This document shows, piece after piece, positions 17,184 to 26,990 of a DNA stretch of 64,000 nt. The translations under genes and the position numbers were made by a program. Position 1 is the stretch's first letter. Each line of letters begins with the position of its first letter. A model generated the notes under the pieces. The model was not told the origin of the DNA, ran no database searches, and saw nothing but the letters and a program-made list of their open reading frames with translations. The stretch is taken from the NCBI RefSeq assembly GCF_001519055.1, contig NZ_KQ954285.1, positions 572,678 to 636,677 of the forward strand. Direction: 5' to 3'. Source of the DNA: Novosphingobium sp. Fuku2-ISO-50. Lineage in GTDB: Bacteria; Pseudomonadota; Alphaproteobacteria; Sphingomonadales; Sphingomonadaceae.

Positions 17184-17662
17184 TATGCTTCTCCTCCCGG
17201 TTTCGGGGAGGGGGACCGCCCGAAGGGTGGTGGAGGGGTTTGGCCGGATGGCGCGGCAACGGCGGCGGAAGAAGGTGTCTCCCCTCCACCAGCCCGCGCC
17301 CCGCCCCCGATCTGCAAAGGCGCGACGGCGCGCCAATGCGCAACCTGAACCAGCCGCAGCGCACCCACGATCACCGCCGCAACCACCGGCGGCCAGATCA
17401 GCGCATGGACCCACAGCGGCGGGCGACAGGCATCATCGAGCTTCAACGCGGCCAGAACCAGCACCACGACCAGCGGCAGGACGACAAGATAGAGCCCGCG
17501 CCCCGACGGCGCCTCGGCGGCAAAATCGAGCCCGCACCCCGCGCAAGGCTGCAAACCCCGACGCGGCGCGCCGCAACGCGGGCACAAAGCGAAAAGGGCA
17601 GCCCGAACCAGACCGGGCTGCCCCTTCGCGGAGGAAAAATCGCCTCCAGGGATCATCTGCAT
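17183..17662 (-). CDS. DUF983 family protein with repeat-derived C-terminus
   Basis: 159 aa from ATG 17662. Two CxxC pairs (CPRCGAPRRGLQPCAGC) followed by two membrane helices define DUF983. Members often sit in cytochrome oxidase clusters, and a metal-related assembly role is inferred. A terminator-like hairpin (17596-17623) lies inside its 5' end. The last ~40 residues (Gly/Pro/Ser-rich) are encoded by GC-rich inverted repeats resembling a dispersed element, beyond the usual DUF983 end. The start is uncertain. Confidence 0.7.
   Translation of the reverse strand: MQMIPGGDFSSAKGQPGLVRAALFALCPRCGAPRRGLQPCAGCGLDFAAEAPSGRGLYLVVLPLVVVLVLAALKLDDACRPPLWVHALIWPPVVAAVIVGALRLVQVAHWRAVAPLQIGGGARAGGGETPSSAAVAAPSGQTPPPPFGRSPSPKPGGEA
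17596..17623 (-). terminator. Terminator-like hairpin after ctaE, inside DUF983 start
   Basis: A perfect 10-bp stem (GGGCAGCCCG/CGGGCTGCCC) with an 8-nt loop is followed on the minus strand by CTTTTC. It lies 110 bp after the ctaE stop and within the first 25 codons of the DUF983 frame, so it may attenuate the DUF983-SURF1-thrC end of the operon. Confidence 0.7.
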
Positions 17663-17674
17663 GCTTTCGCCATC

Positions 17675-17706
17675 GTGACCGGAATCACCCGTGACCGGAA
17701 TCACCG
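17675..17706. repeat. Two tandem 16-bp dyad units
   Basis: gtgaccggaatcacc is repeated at 17675-17689 and 17691-17705. Each copy begins GTGA and ends TCAC, giving a short dyad. Located between ctaE and DUF983. Confidence 0.75.
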
Positions 17707-17732
17707 GGATTTGGGTCACTCGCAATTGCGGA

Positions 17733-18557
17733 TCATTCGATCGCCGCGCCCCAGTTGCCCCAGACGTAGATCGTCACGAACAGGAACAGCCAGACGACGT
17801 CGACAAAGTGCCAATACCAGGCCGCCGCTTCCAGACCGAAATGCTGGCGCGGCGTGAAATCGTTGCGATAGGCACGGACCAGACAGACGATCAGGAAGAT
17901 CGTGCCGACAATGACGTGGAACCCGTGAAACCCGGTCGCCATGTAAAACGCCGAGCCATACGTGTTCTTGCCAAAGGCAAACGGCGCATGGGCATATTCA
18001 TAGGCCTGAATCGAGCTGAACATCATGCCCAGCAGGATCGTCGCCCACAGCCCGCGCTTGAGATCGGTGCGATTGCCGTGAATCAGCGCATGGTGCGCCC
18101 AGGTCAGCGTCGTACCCGAACACAACAGGATCAGCGTGTTGAGCAGCGGCAGGTCAAAGGCGTTCATCACCGCAGTGATCGCCTTGGGCGGCCATTGCCC
18201 GCCGATCACGTCGACCGCGATCTTCGACGGAAACAGCGAAAAGTCGAAAAAGGCCCAGAACCAGCCGACAAAGAACATCACTTCGGAGGCGATGAACAGG
18301 ATCATCCCATACCGCTGATGCAACTGCACGACCGGGGTGTGATGCCCCTCGTGCGCTTCCTTGATCACTTTGCCCCACCACGAGAACATGGTGAGCGCCA
18401 CGCCAAACAGGCCCGCCAGCGCAACGCTGACGCCGCCGGGCGTCTTGTGCATGAACAACACCAGCCCGCTGGTCATCGTCAGCGCGGACATCGCGCCGGC
18501 AAACGGCCAGATGTCGGGCGGCAGGATGTGATAATCGTGGTTCTTGGCGCCGGCCAT
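17733..18557 (-). CDS. ctaE: Cytochrome c oxidase subunit III (aa3)
   Basis: 274 aa with seven helices. MAGAKNHDYHILPPDIWPF start, WWGKVIKEAHEGHHTPVV, FIASEVMFFVGWFWAFF and the C-terminal AAAWYWHFVDVVWLFLF are COX3 signatures; the conserved Glu of SEVMFF lies at the proton/O2 entry. Part of the oxidase cluster, separated from ctaG by 157 bp. Confidence 0.97.
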   Translation of the reverse strand: MAGAKNHDYHILPPDIWPFAGAMSALTMTSGLVLFMHKTPGGVSVALAGLFGVALTMFSWWGKVIKEAHEGHHTPVVQLHQRYGMILFIASEVMFFVGWFWAFFDFSLFPSKIAVDVIGGQWPPKAITAVMNAFDLPLLNTLILLCSGTTLTWAHHALIHGNRTDLKRGLWATILLGMMFSSIQAYEYAHAPFAFGKNTYGSAFYMATGFHGFHVIVGTIFLIVCLVRAYRNDFTPRQHFGLEAAAWYWHFVDVVWLFLFVTIYVWGNWGAAIE

Positions 18558-18714
18558 GATCGTCCTATTCCCCCAGAATTCTGTCTAGCAGATCTTGTTT
18601 TGCGGACATGGGGAACAGACCCCTGTCCGATTTCATCAGAATGTCTAGCGATTCAGGAACCGGCGGACAAGTGCCGTTATGACCGCCAGGAAAGCCTTTC
18701 AACCACTGGCCCTT
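18558..18714. other. 157-bp ctaG-ctaE gap with hairpin and short repeats
   Basis: Contains a hairpin at 18603-18629 (CGGACA and GGGG arms pairing with CCCC and TGTCCG) and two copies of tgtctagc flanking it, near 18585 and 18643. No gene seen. It could be a processing site that sets relative mRNA levels. Confidence 0.5.
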
Positions 18715-19278
18715 TCAGCCGCCGGCGGCGGGCAAGAACGTATAGGACAGCGTGATTTCCTGGACGTCGCTGGCATCATCGTCCTTCAGCATGGCGGGAT
18801 CGACGTAATAGATCACCGGCATGCGCACTTCCTGCCCGGCCTCAAGCCGCTGATTGCTGAAGCAAAAGCACTGGATCTTGTGAAAATAGGCGCCGGTCTG
18901 TTCGGGCGTGACATTGTATACCGCGCGACCGACGATGGCGTGATCGCTGATGTTCTTTGCATAGAAATACGCCATCTTGCGCTCGCCCACACGCCCCTCT
19001 TGCGTGACCTGCAACGGGCGAAAGATCCACTTCATCCCTGGCGCAACATTGGCGTCAAAGCGGATGGTGATCGGGCGCCCGGTGACGCGGATCGAGGCCG
19101 CCTGCGCGACCGTCGCGCGCTGCGTTGTGCCGTTGAACCCGGTCGCCTGGCAAAACAGGCGATAGAACGGAACCGCCGCATAGCCGAGGCCGAGCATGCC
19201 CAAACCCATTCCAGCGGCCAGCAGCCCGACTTTGTGATTGGCCGTGAAACGGCCGCCTGAACGGGTCGCCATGGTCAT
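18715..19278 (-). CDS. ctaG: Cytochrome c oxidase assembly protein CtaG/Cox11
   Basis: 187 aa. One N-terminal membrane helix (KVGLLAAGMGLGMLGLGYAAVPFYRLFCQ) then a periplasmic Ig-like domain with the copper-binding motif CFCF (QCFCFSNQ). Cox11 delivers copper to the CuB site of subunit I. Start overlaps the 72-aa gene stop by 4 nt. Confidence 0.96.
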   Translation of the reverse strand: MTMATRSGGRFTANHKVGLLAAGMGLGMLGLGYAAVPFYRLFCQATGFNGTTQRATVAQAASIRVTGRPITIRFDANVAPGMKWIFRPLQVTQEGRVGERKMAYFYAKNISDHAIVGRAVYNVTPEQTGAYFHKIQCFCFSNQRLEAGQEVRMPVIYYVDPAMLKDDDASDVQEITLSYTFLPAAGG

Positions 19279-19493
19279 TTCCCGTCGGGCGAGGGCGATG
19301 TGGAGGCCGCCGGATGCGAAGCGGCCGCCGCGCGCATGGCCGATTGGTTCCTGATCTTGACGATGGTGATCGCAAAGAACAGCACGACCAGCGCGAGCAG
19401 GACCACGGCCAGCGCGCGCGAACGCGATTTCTGGCGCGCACGAAATGCCGCCAGTTCGGCAGGCGAAAGCGGCTGCGATCGGGAATCCGTCAT
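19275..19493 (-). CDS. Small single-span membrane protein of the cta cluster
   Basis: 72 aa. Basic N-terminus, one helix (ALAVVLLALVVLFFAITIV) and a short Ala/Pro/Ser-rich tail. Small proteins in this ctaB-ctaG position are common in alphaproteobacterial oxidase clusters (CoxF-like). Its function is unknown; position and ATGA coupling to ctaG suggest an assembly role. Confidence 0.8.
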   Translation of the reverse strand: MTDSRSQPLSPAELAAFRARQKSRSRALAVVLLALVVLFFAITIVKIRNQSAMRAAAASHPAASTSPSPDGK

Positions 19494-19496
19494 GCG

Positions 19497-20423
19497 TCAG
19501 GCTCCATAGCTGGCCACAACCCGGTCAACCACCAGCATGGCAAAAAGAACGAAAAGATAGAGAATCGAATAGGCAAACAGGCGCTTTTCCGGCTTCATCG
19601 TATCGCCCGTCCCGGACGACCGGCGCAGCCCCACCCACGCCGACAGCGCAAGGAACACGAGCCCCAGCGCGAGCGCCGAAAAGCCATAGACCTTGCCCGC
19701 AAACCCCAGCCACCAAGGCACCAGCGTCAGCGGCAAAAGCAGCGCGGCATAGCCCAGAATCTGATGCCGGGTGGCGCGCTCTCCGGCGACAACCGGCATC
19801 ATCGGGATACCGACTTTGGCATAATCGGTCTGCACGAACAGCGCGAGCGCCCAAAAGTGCGGCGGCGTCCACATGAAGATGATCAGGAACAGCAGCACCG
19901 GCATCAGCGTGATATGCCCGGTTACCGCGATCCAGCCGATCATCGGCGGAAAGGCCCCGGCGCCGCCGCCGATCACGATGTTCTGCGGCGTGCGCGGTTT
20001 CAGCCAGACGGTATAGATCCACGCGTAATAAAAGATCGACAGCGCCAGAATCGCCGCAGCGAGCCAGCCGATCGCCAGCCCCATGACCATGACCGCGCCA
20101 CCCGACAGGGCAAAGCCGAAATCGCGCGCCGAAGTCCGCTCCATCTTTCCGGCGGGCAGCGGGCGATGACGCGTGCGCTTCATGCCCGCATCGATGTCGG
20201 CTTCCCACCACTGGTTGAGCGCCGCCGCGCCGCCGGCGCCGACCGCGATGCACAAGATCGCGGTAAACGCCAGCACCGGGTCGAGATGCCCCGGCGCGGC
20301 GAGCAAGCCGCACAGCCCGGTAAAAATGACCAGAGTCATCACCCTGGGCTTGGTCAGGGCAAAGAAATCACGCCAGTCGGCGTCAAGCGGGGTGAAGCTG
20401 GTTTGAGTTGGGGCGATTGTCAT
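19497..20423 (-). CDS. ctaB: Protoheme IX farnesyltransferase (heme O synthase)
   Basis: 308 aa, UbiA-type membrane prenyltransferase with about nine helices. Prenyl-diphosphate site [20 protein letters not shown] (D-rich) and the second Asp-containing loop after [11 protein letters not shown]. It makes heme O, precursor of heme A for aa3 oxidase. ATG 20423 is preceded by AGGTACA. An in-frame extension upstream was rejected. Confidence 0.96.
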   Translation of the reverse strand: MTIAPTQTSFTPLDADWRDFFALTKPRVMTLVIFTGLCGLLAAPGHLDPVLAFTAILCIAVGAGGAAALNQWWEADIDAGMKRTRHRPLPAGKMERTSARDFGFALSGGAVMVMGLAIGWLAAAILALSIFYYAWIYTVWLKPRTPQNIVIGGGAGAFPPMIGWIAVTGHITLMPVLLFLIIFMWTPPHFWALALFVQTDYAKVGIPMMPVVAGERATRHQILGYAALLLPLTLVPWWLGFAGKVYGFSALALGLVFLALSAWVGLRRSSGTGDTMKPEKRLFAYSILYLFVLFAMLVVDRVVASYGA

Positions 20424-20553
20424 TGTACCTGAAGCTATAAAGGTGCCTGTCGCACAGGGAAAGCGAAAGCGACGGGCCATCGGGGACTGGATAAATGCGA
20501 AAATCCGGGTAAAGCTCGATCGACATCTCTACTGGATTGATGGAGTATTATTG

Positions 20554-21078
20554 ATGCGCCTGCCCGCCCGCTCGCTTTGCCGGATCGCGCTTCTTGCATC
20601 GGCGCTGGCCGCGGCGCCGGCCATGGCCGCAGTCCATGCCCCGCATCTCGACATCGCCAGCTTCGATCAGCTCGCGCAGCCATTGCCGTTGCCCTACAAC
20701 ACCACGGCCGATGCCGACCGCGCGGTGGCCGAGGCGCGCCAGCGCGCGATCGCGCGGCACAAGCTGCTGCTGGTCGATCTTGGCGGCAACTGGTGCCCCG
20801 ATTGCCGCATTCTGGCCGGAACGCTCGAAAACCCCAGGCTCAAGGCCTTTGTCGAAGAGCATTACGAACTGGTCATGGTCGATATTGGCCGGTTTGATAA
20901 AAATCTCCAGATCCCCGCGCGTTATGGCATCACCCGGCGGCTCGACGGCGTGCCTGCCTTGCTGGTCATCGACCCGCACGACAATCGCCTGATCGACAAG
21001 GGCCATGTCACGGCGCTGGCCGACGCGCGCAACATGTCGCCGCAAGCGCTTGCCGACTGGCTGGCAAGCTGGCTCTGA
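20554..21078 (+). CDS. Exported thioredoxin-like protein
   Basis: 174 aa. Signal peptide (MRLPARSLCRIALLASALAAAPAMA) then a thioredoxin fold: LLLVDLGGNWCPDCRILAG with redox pair CPDC, and LDGVPALLVIDP with the cis-Pro. It resembles thioredoxin-family proteins with a WCxxC reducing site. ATG 20554, after GGAG, precedes the signal peptide. It is on the opposite strand inside the cta cluster; a role in copper-thiol reduction for the oxidase is possible but unproven. Confidence 0.8.
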   Translation: MRLPARSLCRIALLASALAAAPAMAAVHAPHLDIASFDQLAQPLPLPYNTTADADRAVAEARQRAIARHKLLLVDLGGNWCPDCRILAGTLENPRLKAFVEEHYELVMVDIGRFDKNLQIPARYGITRRLDGVPALLVIDPHDNRLIDKGHVTALADARNMSPQALADWLASWL

Positions 21079-21093
21079 TTGCGCCGATCCCCA

Positions 21094-22059
21094 TCAGTCG
21101 AGCCGCGCAAGCCAATCGAGCAACAGGCGGTTGACCGCTTCCGGGCGTTCCTGCTGCGTCCAGTGGCCACATCCTTCGAGCATGTGGCCTTCGACGTGGG
21201 GCGCAAAGCGGCGCATCATCGCCACCGGATCGGCGACCTGGCCGAACAGCGTGCTGGCCGGATCGCGCGTCCCGCCGATATAGAGCGCCGGTTGATCGAG
21301 CGTGCGCCCCGCCAGCGGTGACAGCCAGGCAAAGTCCGCCTCGTGATTGCGATAGCGGTTAAGCGGGCCGCGCAGCCCCGATGCGGCAAATTCACCGACG
21401 TAGAAATCGAGATCGGCCTCGGTCAGCCATGGCGGCAAAGTCGTCGGCGCTTTCAGACCGTCGAGCAACAGCGCATCGACCGGCTTGACCGGCCAGGCAT
21501 CGCTCGGCGCCTCGCCCGAAATCGAACAGAGGAAAAGCGTGAGAAACCGGCGCAGATCGGGTTCCAGCTCGGCCTCGGCGCGACCGGGCTTCTGGAAATA
21601 TTCCTGATAGAAGAACAGGCCCTGCGCGGTGAACTTTTCGCGGAACACTTCGGTAAACGGGCGGCTTGGCGCACCGGCAAAGGGCACCGACAGACCCGCC
21701 ACCGCGCGAAACTGATCGGGCCGGACAAAGGCCGAATTCCACACGATCGGCGCGCCCCAGTCGTGCCCCACCAGAATCGCAGGGGCCTCGCCCGACAGCG
21801 CCTGCTTGAGCCCCACCAGGTCGCCCACGAGGTGTTCCATCGCATAGGCCGAAACGGCCTCGGGCTTGTCCGACCCGCCATAGCCACGCACATCGATGGC
21901 CGCGACCTGATAGCCCGCCGCTGCCACCGGCCCGATCTGGTGACGCCAGGAATACCAGCTTTCGGGAAAGCCGTGGACCATGATCACCAGCGGCCCGGTT
22001 CCTTCGAGCGCGACGCGAAAGGTCGCTTCGCCGCAATCGATTCGCCGAAATTCCGGCAT
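21094..22059 (-). CDS. Epoxide hydrolase-like alpha/beta hydrolase
   Basis: 321 aa. HGFPESWYSWRHQIGPVAAAGY and DVRGYGGSDKP, nucleophile motif GHDWGA (Asp in the elbow), cap with YQEYFQKPGRAE, and C-terminal GCGHWTQQERP with catalytic His: the soluble epoxide hydrolase pattern. It may open epoxides or cleave C-halogen bonds; substrate unknown. ATG 22059 has GGGAGAGA upstream. It interrupts the ctaD-ctaB order. Confidence 0.85.
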   Translation of the reverse strand: MPEFRRIDCGEATFRVALEGTGPLVIMVHGFPESWYSWRHQIGPVAAAGYQVAAIDVRGYGGSDKPEAVSAYAMEHLVGDLVGLKQALSGEAPAILVGHDWGAPIVWNSAFVRPDQFRAVAGLSVPFAGAPSRPFTEVFREKFTAQGLFFYQEYFQKPGRAEAELEPDLRRFLTLFLCSISGEAPSDAWPVKPVDALLLDGLKAPTTLPPWLTEADLDFYVGEFAASGLRGPLNRYRNHEADFAWLSPLAGRTLDQPALYIGGTRDPASTLFGQVADPVAMMRRFAPHVEGHMLEGCGHWTQQERPEAVNRLLLDWLARLD

Positions 22060-22131
22060 CCGAGTCTCTCCCACCTTGATTTAAGTGATCGTTTAACAGG
22101 CCTTGCACCCGGAGCAAAGAGGCCCGAACGC

Positions 22132-22161
22132 AAAACACCCCGGCCTTGCGGGCCGGGGTGT
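22132..22161 (-). terminator. Intrinsic terminator after ctaC-ctaD
   Basis: An 11-bp GC-rich stem (ACACCCCGGCC against GGCCGGGGTGT, with a short loop) is followed on the minus strand by TTTTGCG. It lies 32 bp after the ctaD stop. Confidence 0.85.
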
Positions 22162-22192
22162 CCTGGTTTTCACGATCGGAGTTGCGGCTCGA

Positions 22193-23875
22193 TCAATGGG
22201 CTGCGGCGGTATCGATCACCGGCAGCGTTTCGAACTGGTGGAACGGCGGCGGCGAGGACAGCGTCCATTCCAGCGTCGTTGCCCCTTCACCCCAGTAATT
22301 GCCTTCGGCCTTGCGCCCGAAGGTGAAGGCATAGGCCATGTTGATGAAAAAGATCATCATCGAGACCGACATGATCATATAGCCGTTGGTCGCCACTTCG
22401 TTCCAATGTTCGAACGCCGGAGCATAGTCCGGATAGCGGCGCGGCATGCCCTGCGTGCCAAGGAAATGCATCGGGAAGAAGATCAGGTTCACCCCGACGA
22501 AGAACACCCAGAATTGCAGGTGCGCCAGGAATTCGCTGTGCCAGCGGCCGCTCATTTTGGGGAACCAGTAAAAGAACCCGGCAAACAGCGAAGTGACCGC
22601 GCCCAGCGACAGCACGTAGTGGAAATGCGCCACGACGTAGTAAGTGTCCTGAAGATTGTCATCGATGCCGCCATTCGACAGCACCACGCCGGTCACACCG
22701 CCGACAGTGAACAGGAAAATGAAGCCGATCGCCCAGACCATCGGCGATTTGAACTCGATCGAACCGCCCCACATCGTCGCGATCCACGAAAAGATCTTGA
22801 TGCCGGTCGGCACCGCAATGACCATCGTCGCGGCGGTGAAATACATCTTCGTGTCGACGTCGAGCCCGGTGGTGTACATGTGGTGGGCCCAGACGATGAA
22901 GCCCACAACCCCGATCGCGATCATGGCGTAGGCCATCCCGAGATAGCCGAACACCGGCTTTTTCGAGAAAGTCGAGATGATCTGGCTGATGATCCCGAAA
23001 CCGGGCAGGATCATGATGTAGACTTCGGGGTGACCGAAGAACCAGAACAAGTGCTGATAGAGCACCGGATCGCCGCCGCCCGCCGGATCAAAGAACGTCG
23101 TGCCGAAATTGCGATCGGTCAGCAGCATGGTGATCGCCGCCGCCAGCACCGGCAGCGACAGCAGCAACAGGAACGCGGTGACCAGCACCGACCACACGAA
23201 CAACGGCATCTTGTGCAAGGTCATGCCCGGCGCACGCATGTTGAAAATGGTGGTGATGAAATTGATCGCGCCGAGGATCGATCCGGCGCCCGCAAGGTGC
23301 AGCGAAAAGATCGCGAAATCGACCGCAGGCCCGGGCGAACCCGACGTCGACAGCGGGGCATAGACCGTCCAGCCCGTGCCCGCGCCGTTGCCCACCCCGC
23401 CCGGCACGAAGGCCGACAACATCAGCGAGCAGAACCCGGCAAAAGTGAGCCAGAACGAGATGTTGTTCATGCGCGGAAAGGCCATGTCGGGCGCACCGAT
23501 CATGATCGGCACGAACCAGTTGCCAAAGCCGCCGATCATCGCCGGCATGACCATGAAGAACACCATGATCAGCCCGTGCGCGGTGATCAGTACGTTCCAC
23601 AAGTGAAGCTGCTGGTCAAAGCTGGGGTTCTTTTCGCCCAGAAACGAGGCGACCGCGCCGAGGTACTGAATGCCGGGATGCATCAGTTCGGCGCGCATGA
23701 TCCCCGAAACCGCACCGCCGATAACGCCGGCGAAAATTGCGAACAACAAGTAGAGTGTGCCGATGTCCTTGTGATTGGTGGACATGAACCACCGCGCAAA
23801 AAAGCTCGGCTTGTGGTCGTGCGCTTCATCGTGATGCGCATCGAAACCTTCGTGGTCTGCTGGAATGCTGGCCAT
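22193..23875 (-). CDS. ctaD: Cytochrome c oxidase subunit I (aa3)
   Basis: 560 aa, twelve helices. Catalytic core of the aa3 heme-copper oxidase. Heme ligand region [17 protein letters not shown], the His-Tyr crosslink motif [16 protein letters not shown] (type A1, with Glu of the D-channel), the CuB His pair WAHHMYTTG, and VAHFHYVLS with heme a and a3 ligands. ATG 23875 follows ctaC after 32 bp; the longer open frame upstream is antisense noise. Confidence 0.98.
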   Translation of the reverse strand: MASIPADHEGFDAHHDEAHDHKPSFFARWFMSTNHKDIGTLYLLFAIFAGVIGGAVSGIMRAELMHPGIQYLGAVASFLGEKNPSFDQQLHLWNVLITAHGLIMVFFMVMPAMIGGFGNWFVPIMIGAPDMAFPRMNNISFWLTFAGFCSLMLSAFVPGGVGNGAGTGWTVYAPLSTSGSPGPAVDFAIFSLHLAGAGSILGAINFITTIFNMRAPGMTLHKMPLFVWSVLVTAFLLLLSLPVLAAAITMLLTDRNFGTTFFDPAGGGDPVLYQHLFWFFGHPEVYIMILPGFGIISQIISTFSKKPVFGYLGMAYAMIAIGVVGFIVWAHHMYTTGLDVDTKMYFTAATMVIAVPTGIKIFSWIATMWGGSIEFKSPMVWAIGFIFLFTVGGVTGVVLSNGGIDDNLQDTYYVVAHFHYVLSLGAVTSLFAGFFYWFPKMSGRWHSEFLAHLQFWVFFVGVNLIFFPMHFLGTQGMPRRYPDYAPAFEHWNEVATNGYMIMSVSMMIFFINMAYAFTFGRKAEGNYWGEGATTLEWTLSSPPPFHQFETLPVIDTAAAH

Positions 23876-23907
23876 TGAAATGCGACCTTCGAAAATCGGA
23901 GATGGAA

Positions 23908-24939
23908 TCAGGCGCCGGGCTTGGCAGTGGCGGAAGCGGCACCGGAAACGGCAGGGGTATCGGCTGAGGCCGCCTTGGCAGCGGGCGCACCGACAGTGCC
24001 GCCCTGTGCCTTGACCCAGGCCTCGAACTTGGGCCGGGGAACGGCTTCGACGACGATCGGCATATAGCCGTGGCGCACGCCGCACAGTTCGGAGCACTGG
24101 CCGTAATAGACGCCCGGCTCGTTGATATGCATCACGCGTTCGTTGATCCGGCCCGGGATCGCGTCAAGCTTGAACCACAGCGAAGGCACCGAGAACGAGT
24201 GAATCACGTCCGACCCGGTGGTCTGGATGCGGATGTCTTCGCCCACCGGCACGACCATGCGATTGTCGGCGCCAAGCTGCGGCTGTTCGCCCCGCTTGAT
24301 CGCGTCTTCGGGCGAGAGAATGTTCGAAATCACTTCGAACCCGCCGTTGTCGGGATAACCATAGCCCCAATACCACTGATAGCCGGTAACCTTGACCGTC
24401 ACCGCGCCTTTGGCGGGCGCGCGGTATTGATGCGCGATCAGGCGGATCGAGGGCACGGCGACGAGCACCAGGATCAGCACCGGCGCCAAAGTCCAGACCA
24501 CCTCGATCGCCGTATTGTGGCTGACTTTCGACGGCACCGGATTGGCACGGCGGTTGAACCGGGCCATGACCACGAGCAGCAGCAACAGCACCAGCAGCGT
24601 AACCGCCGTGATGATCGGCATCAACAGCGCGTCGTGCATGCGCTGCGCTTCCTTGCCGGTCGGCGAATACTGGTCCTGAAACCCGATCGCGCCTGCGATC
24701 GGCTGCCCCTTGCCTGCCACCGGGCGCGCCGGGACATAAGCATCTGCCGAAGCCTTGGCAGGGGCGGCCGAAACGGCGGGGACGGCAGTCTCGACCGCGG
24801 CGGATGACGCCGCAGCCAGCGGCGCCGCAGGTGGTGCTGATTGCGCCAGCACGATCGCCGGGCTCATCACGATCACGGCGGCCAACCCCAGCCTCGCGAA
24901 CGTTTTTGCCACGGCACGGGAATTTTCGGCAATGGTCAT
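23908..24939 (-). CDS. ctaC: Cytochrome c oxidase subunit II (aa3)
   Basis: 343 aa. Signal peptide, two helices, then the periplasmic CuA domain. The CuA ligands are in [13 protein letters not shown], with the upstream His in [25 protein letters not shown] is the electron-entry aromatic stretch. An Ala/Pro-rich linker of about 45 residues precedes helix 1 and the tail is Ala-rich. ATG 24939 (MTIAENSR) was chosen for its signal peptide; ATG 24981 is possible. First gene of the oxidase operon. Confidence 0.95.
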   Translation of the reverse strand: MTIAENSRAVAKTFARLGLAAVIVMSPAIVLAQSAPPAAPLAAASSAAVETAVPAVSAAPAKASADAYVPARPVAGKGQPIAGAIGFQDQYSPTGKEAQRMHDALLMPIITAVTLLVLLLLLVVMARFNRRANPVPSKVSHNTAIEVVWTLAPVLILVLVAVPSIRLIAHQYRAPAKGAVTVKVTGYQWYWGYGYPDNGGFEVISNILSPEDAIKRGEQPQLGADNRMVVPVGEDIRIQTTGSDVIHSFSVPSLWFKLDAIPGRINERVMHINEPGVYYGQCSELCGVRHGYMPIVVEAVPRPKFEAWVKAQGGTVGAPAAKAASADTPAVSGAASATAKPGA

Positions 24940-25018
24940 CGTCGAACTATCCGTTCCCTCTTTGCGCGCGATCAATGACATCGCGGCACATCCCAAACAT
25001 TATTCTGTGTTATCGCTT

Positions 25019-25047
25019 GCTATACGTGCGATTGAGAAGGCGCTCAA
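25019..25047 (-). promoter_or_regulatory. Candidate promoter for ctaC-ctaD
   Basis: Minus strand TTGAGC (25047-25042), 17-bp spacer, TATAGC (25024-25019). It is about 80 bp upstream of the ctaC start in the divergent ctaC/pyrE region. Confidence 0.4.
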
Positions 25048-25213
25048 GCACCGTTGCGGTCATTTTTTCACCCTTATGCGGCGCGCGGGGCTCGCCGTGC
25101 CGAATCGGCGCAAAAAGGCTTGCCCCAAGCGCTTTGGCGCGCCATTTGCCGGTTCATTCACCCCCCGGGCTTGCGCCACCTGCTCGCCCCCATGCAAAGT
25201 TCTCGGACCGACC

Positions 25214-25831
25214 ATGCAAGACAACGAAATCCTTTCCGAATTCCGCGCGAGCGGGGCCCTGCTCGAAGGACATTTCCTGCTCTCGTCGGGCCGACACAGC
25301 GCGCATTACCTGCAATGTGCGCGCGTCTTGATGGACCCGATGCGCGCAACGCGGCTGGCCTCAGCCCTTGCGGCAAAATTGCCGCGCGAATTGCGCCAGC
25401 AGATCCAGAAAGTGGTCTCACCGGCCATGGGCGGCGTGATCATCGGCCATGAAATGGGCCGCGCGCTCGGCGTCGAAGCCATGTTCGTCGAACGCCCGAC
25501 CGGCACTTTCGAGCTGCGCCGGGGGTTTGCGCTGCAGCCGGGCGAACGCGTGCTGATGGTCGAAGACGTGGTGACCACCGGACTGTCGAGCCGCGAGGCG
25601 ATTCGCGCCATCGAGGCCGCCGGCGGCGTCGTCATCGCCGCTGCCGCACTGGTCGACCGATCTGCCGGGGCGGCCGATTTCGGCGTGCCGTTTCATTCGC
25701 TGATCGCGCTCAGCTTTCCGACGTATGCCCCCGACGAAGTTCCCGCAGAACTGGCCGCGATACCCGCGATCAAGCCGGGCAGCCGGGCCGAAAGCGCCGA
25801 CGGCGAAAGCAAAACCGGGGCGGCGGCGTGA
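25214..25831 (+). CDS. pyrE: Orotate phosphoribosyltransferase
   Basis: 205 aa. PRPP-binding motif [14 protein letters not shown] and the substrate loop [15 protein letters not shown] identify PyrE, which makes OMP from orotate and PRPP. The frame is open upstream, but conserved sequence begins at [10 protein letters not shown], so ATG 25214 was used. First gene of a seven-gene coupled operon; its stop overlaps pdxJ. Confidence 0.95.
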   Translation: MQDNEILSEFRASGALLEGHFLLSSGRHSAHYLQCARVLMDPMRATRLASALAAKLPRELRQQIQKVVSPAMGGVIIGHEMGRALGVEAMFVERPTGTFELRRGFALQPGERVLMVEDVVTTGLSSREAIRAIEAAGGVVIAAAALVDRSAGAADFGVPFHSLIALSFPTYAPDEVPAELAAIPAIKPGSRAESADGESKTGAAA

Positions 25832-26562
25832 ACGGCCCGCAACGGCTGCGCCTGGGGGTCAACATCGATCATGTCGCCACCGTGCGCAACGCGCGCGGCG
25901 GCGATCATCCCGATCCGGTGCGCGCGGCGCAGATCGTGGCCGAAGTCGGCGGCGACGGGATCACCGCGCATTTGCGCGAAGACCGCCGTCATATCCGCGA
26001 CGAAGACATCGCCCGCATTCAGGCCGCGACGAACCTGCCGCTGAACTTTGAAATGGCCGCGACCGACGAAATGGTCGCGATCGCGCTGCGCCATCGCCCC
26101 CATGCCGCCTGCATCGTGCCCGAGCGGCGCGAGGAGCGCACCACCGAGGGCGGGCTCGATGCCGCCGGGCAGCACAACCGGCTGGCCCCGGCGATCGCGC
26201 GCCTTGTCGACGCGGGCATTCGGGTCAGCCTGTTCATCGCGCCCGAGCCGCGCCAGATCGAAGCCGCGATCCGGCTTGGCGCGCCGGTGGTCGAACTGCA
26301 CACCGGCGAATATGCCCATGCCACCGGCGAAGCGCGCGCGATCGAGCTGAAACGGATCGCCGACATGGCCGCGCTCGCCGCGCGCAACGGCATCGAGCCG
26401 CATGCCGGCCATGGCCTGACGTATGACAATGTTCAGCCGATCGCCGCGATCCCGCAACTGGCCGAGCTCAACATCGGGCACTATCTGATCGGTGAGGCGA
26501 TCTTTACCGGGCTCGCCGACGCGGTGCGCCGCATGCGCGCGTTGATGGACGAAGCGCGTTGA
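25828..26562 (+). CDS. pdxJ: Pyridoxine 5'-phosphate synthase
   Basis: 244 aa, TIM barrel. [49 protein letters not shown] and VELHTGEYA are PdxJ signatures; it condenses DXP with 3-amino-2-oxopropyl phosphate in vitamin B6 synthesis. GTG start overlaps the pyrE stop (GTGA). Confidence 0.97.
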   Translation: MNGPQRLRLGVNIDHVATVRNARGGDHPDPVRAAQIVAEVGGDGITAHLREDRRHIRDEDIARIQAATNLPLNFEMAATDEMVAIALRHRPHAACIVPERREERTTEGGLDAAGQHNRLAPAIARLVDAGIRVSLFIAPEPRQIEAAIRLGAPVVELHTGEYAHATGEARAIELKRIADMAALAARNGIEPHAGHGLTYDNVQPIAAIPQLAELNIGHYLIGEAIFTGLADAVRRMRALMDEAR

Positions 26563-26990
26563 TCATCGGGCTGGGGTCCGACTTGTGCAATATCGAGCGG
26601 ATCCAGGCTTCGCTCGACCGCTTTGGCGCGCGCTTTGAAGAGCGCGTGTTTACCGCAGCCGAACAAGCCAAGGCCGCACGCCGGCCTTTTTCCAAAGCGG
26701 GCACGCTGGCCAAGCGGTTTGCGGCCAAGGAAGCCTTTTCCAAAGCGGTCGGCACCGGATTTCGTGCGGGCGTGTTCATGAAAGACATTGGCGTGATCAA
26801 TGCCCCATCGGGCGCGCCGACACTGGCGCTGAGCGGCGGCGCGGCGGCGCGGCTCAGCGCCATCACCCCGCCGGGGCACGAAGCGGTGATCCATCTGACG
26901 CTGACCGACGATCATCCCTGGGCGCAGGCCTTCGTGGTGATCGAGGCGCGCCCGCTTGGGCTGACTGGCATTGGCGGGATTGGCGCATGA
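26559..26990 (+). CDS. acpS: Holo-[acyl-carrier-protein] synthase
   Basis: 143 aa, 4'-phosphopantetheinyl transferase. Mg-binding Asp in [15 protein letters not shown] and Glu in [18 protein letters not shown]. Begins with TTG overlapping the pdxJ stop (TTGA); the conserved N-terminus IIGLGSDL leaves no room for an ATG start. The C-terminal tail ([11 protein letters not shown]) is slightly long. The pdxJ-acpS-lepB order is classical. Confidence 0.96.
   Translation: MIIGLGSDLCNIERIQASLDRFGARFEERVFTAAEQAKAARRPFSKAGTLAKRFAAKEAFSKAVGTGFRAGVFMKDIGVINAPSGAPTLALSGGAAARLSAITPPGHEAVIHLTLTDDHPWAQAFVVIEARPLGLTGIGGIGA

Noticed and set aside
22103-23878. 591-codon open frame antisense to ctaD
   Set aside because: His/Arg/Asp-rich composition typical of reverse-frame shadows in GC-rich DNA; the opposite strand encodes an unambiguous oxidase subunit I.
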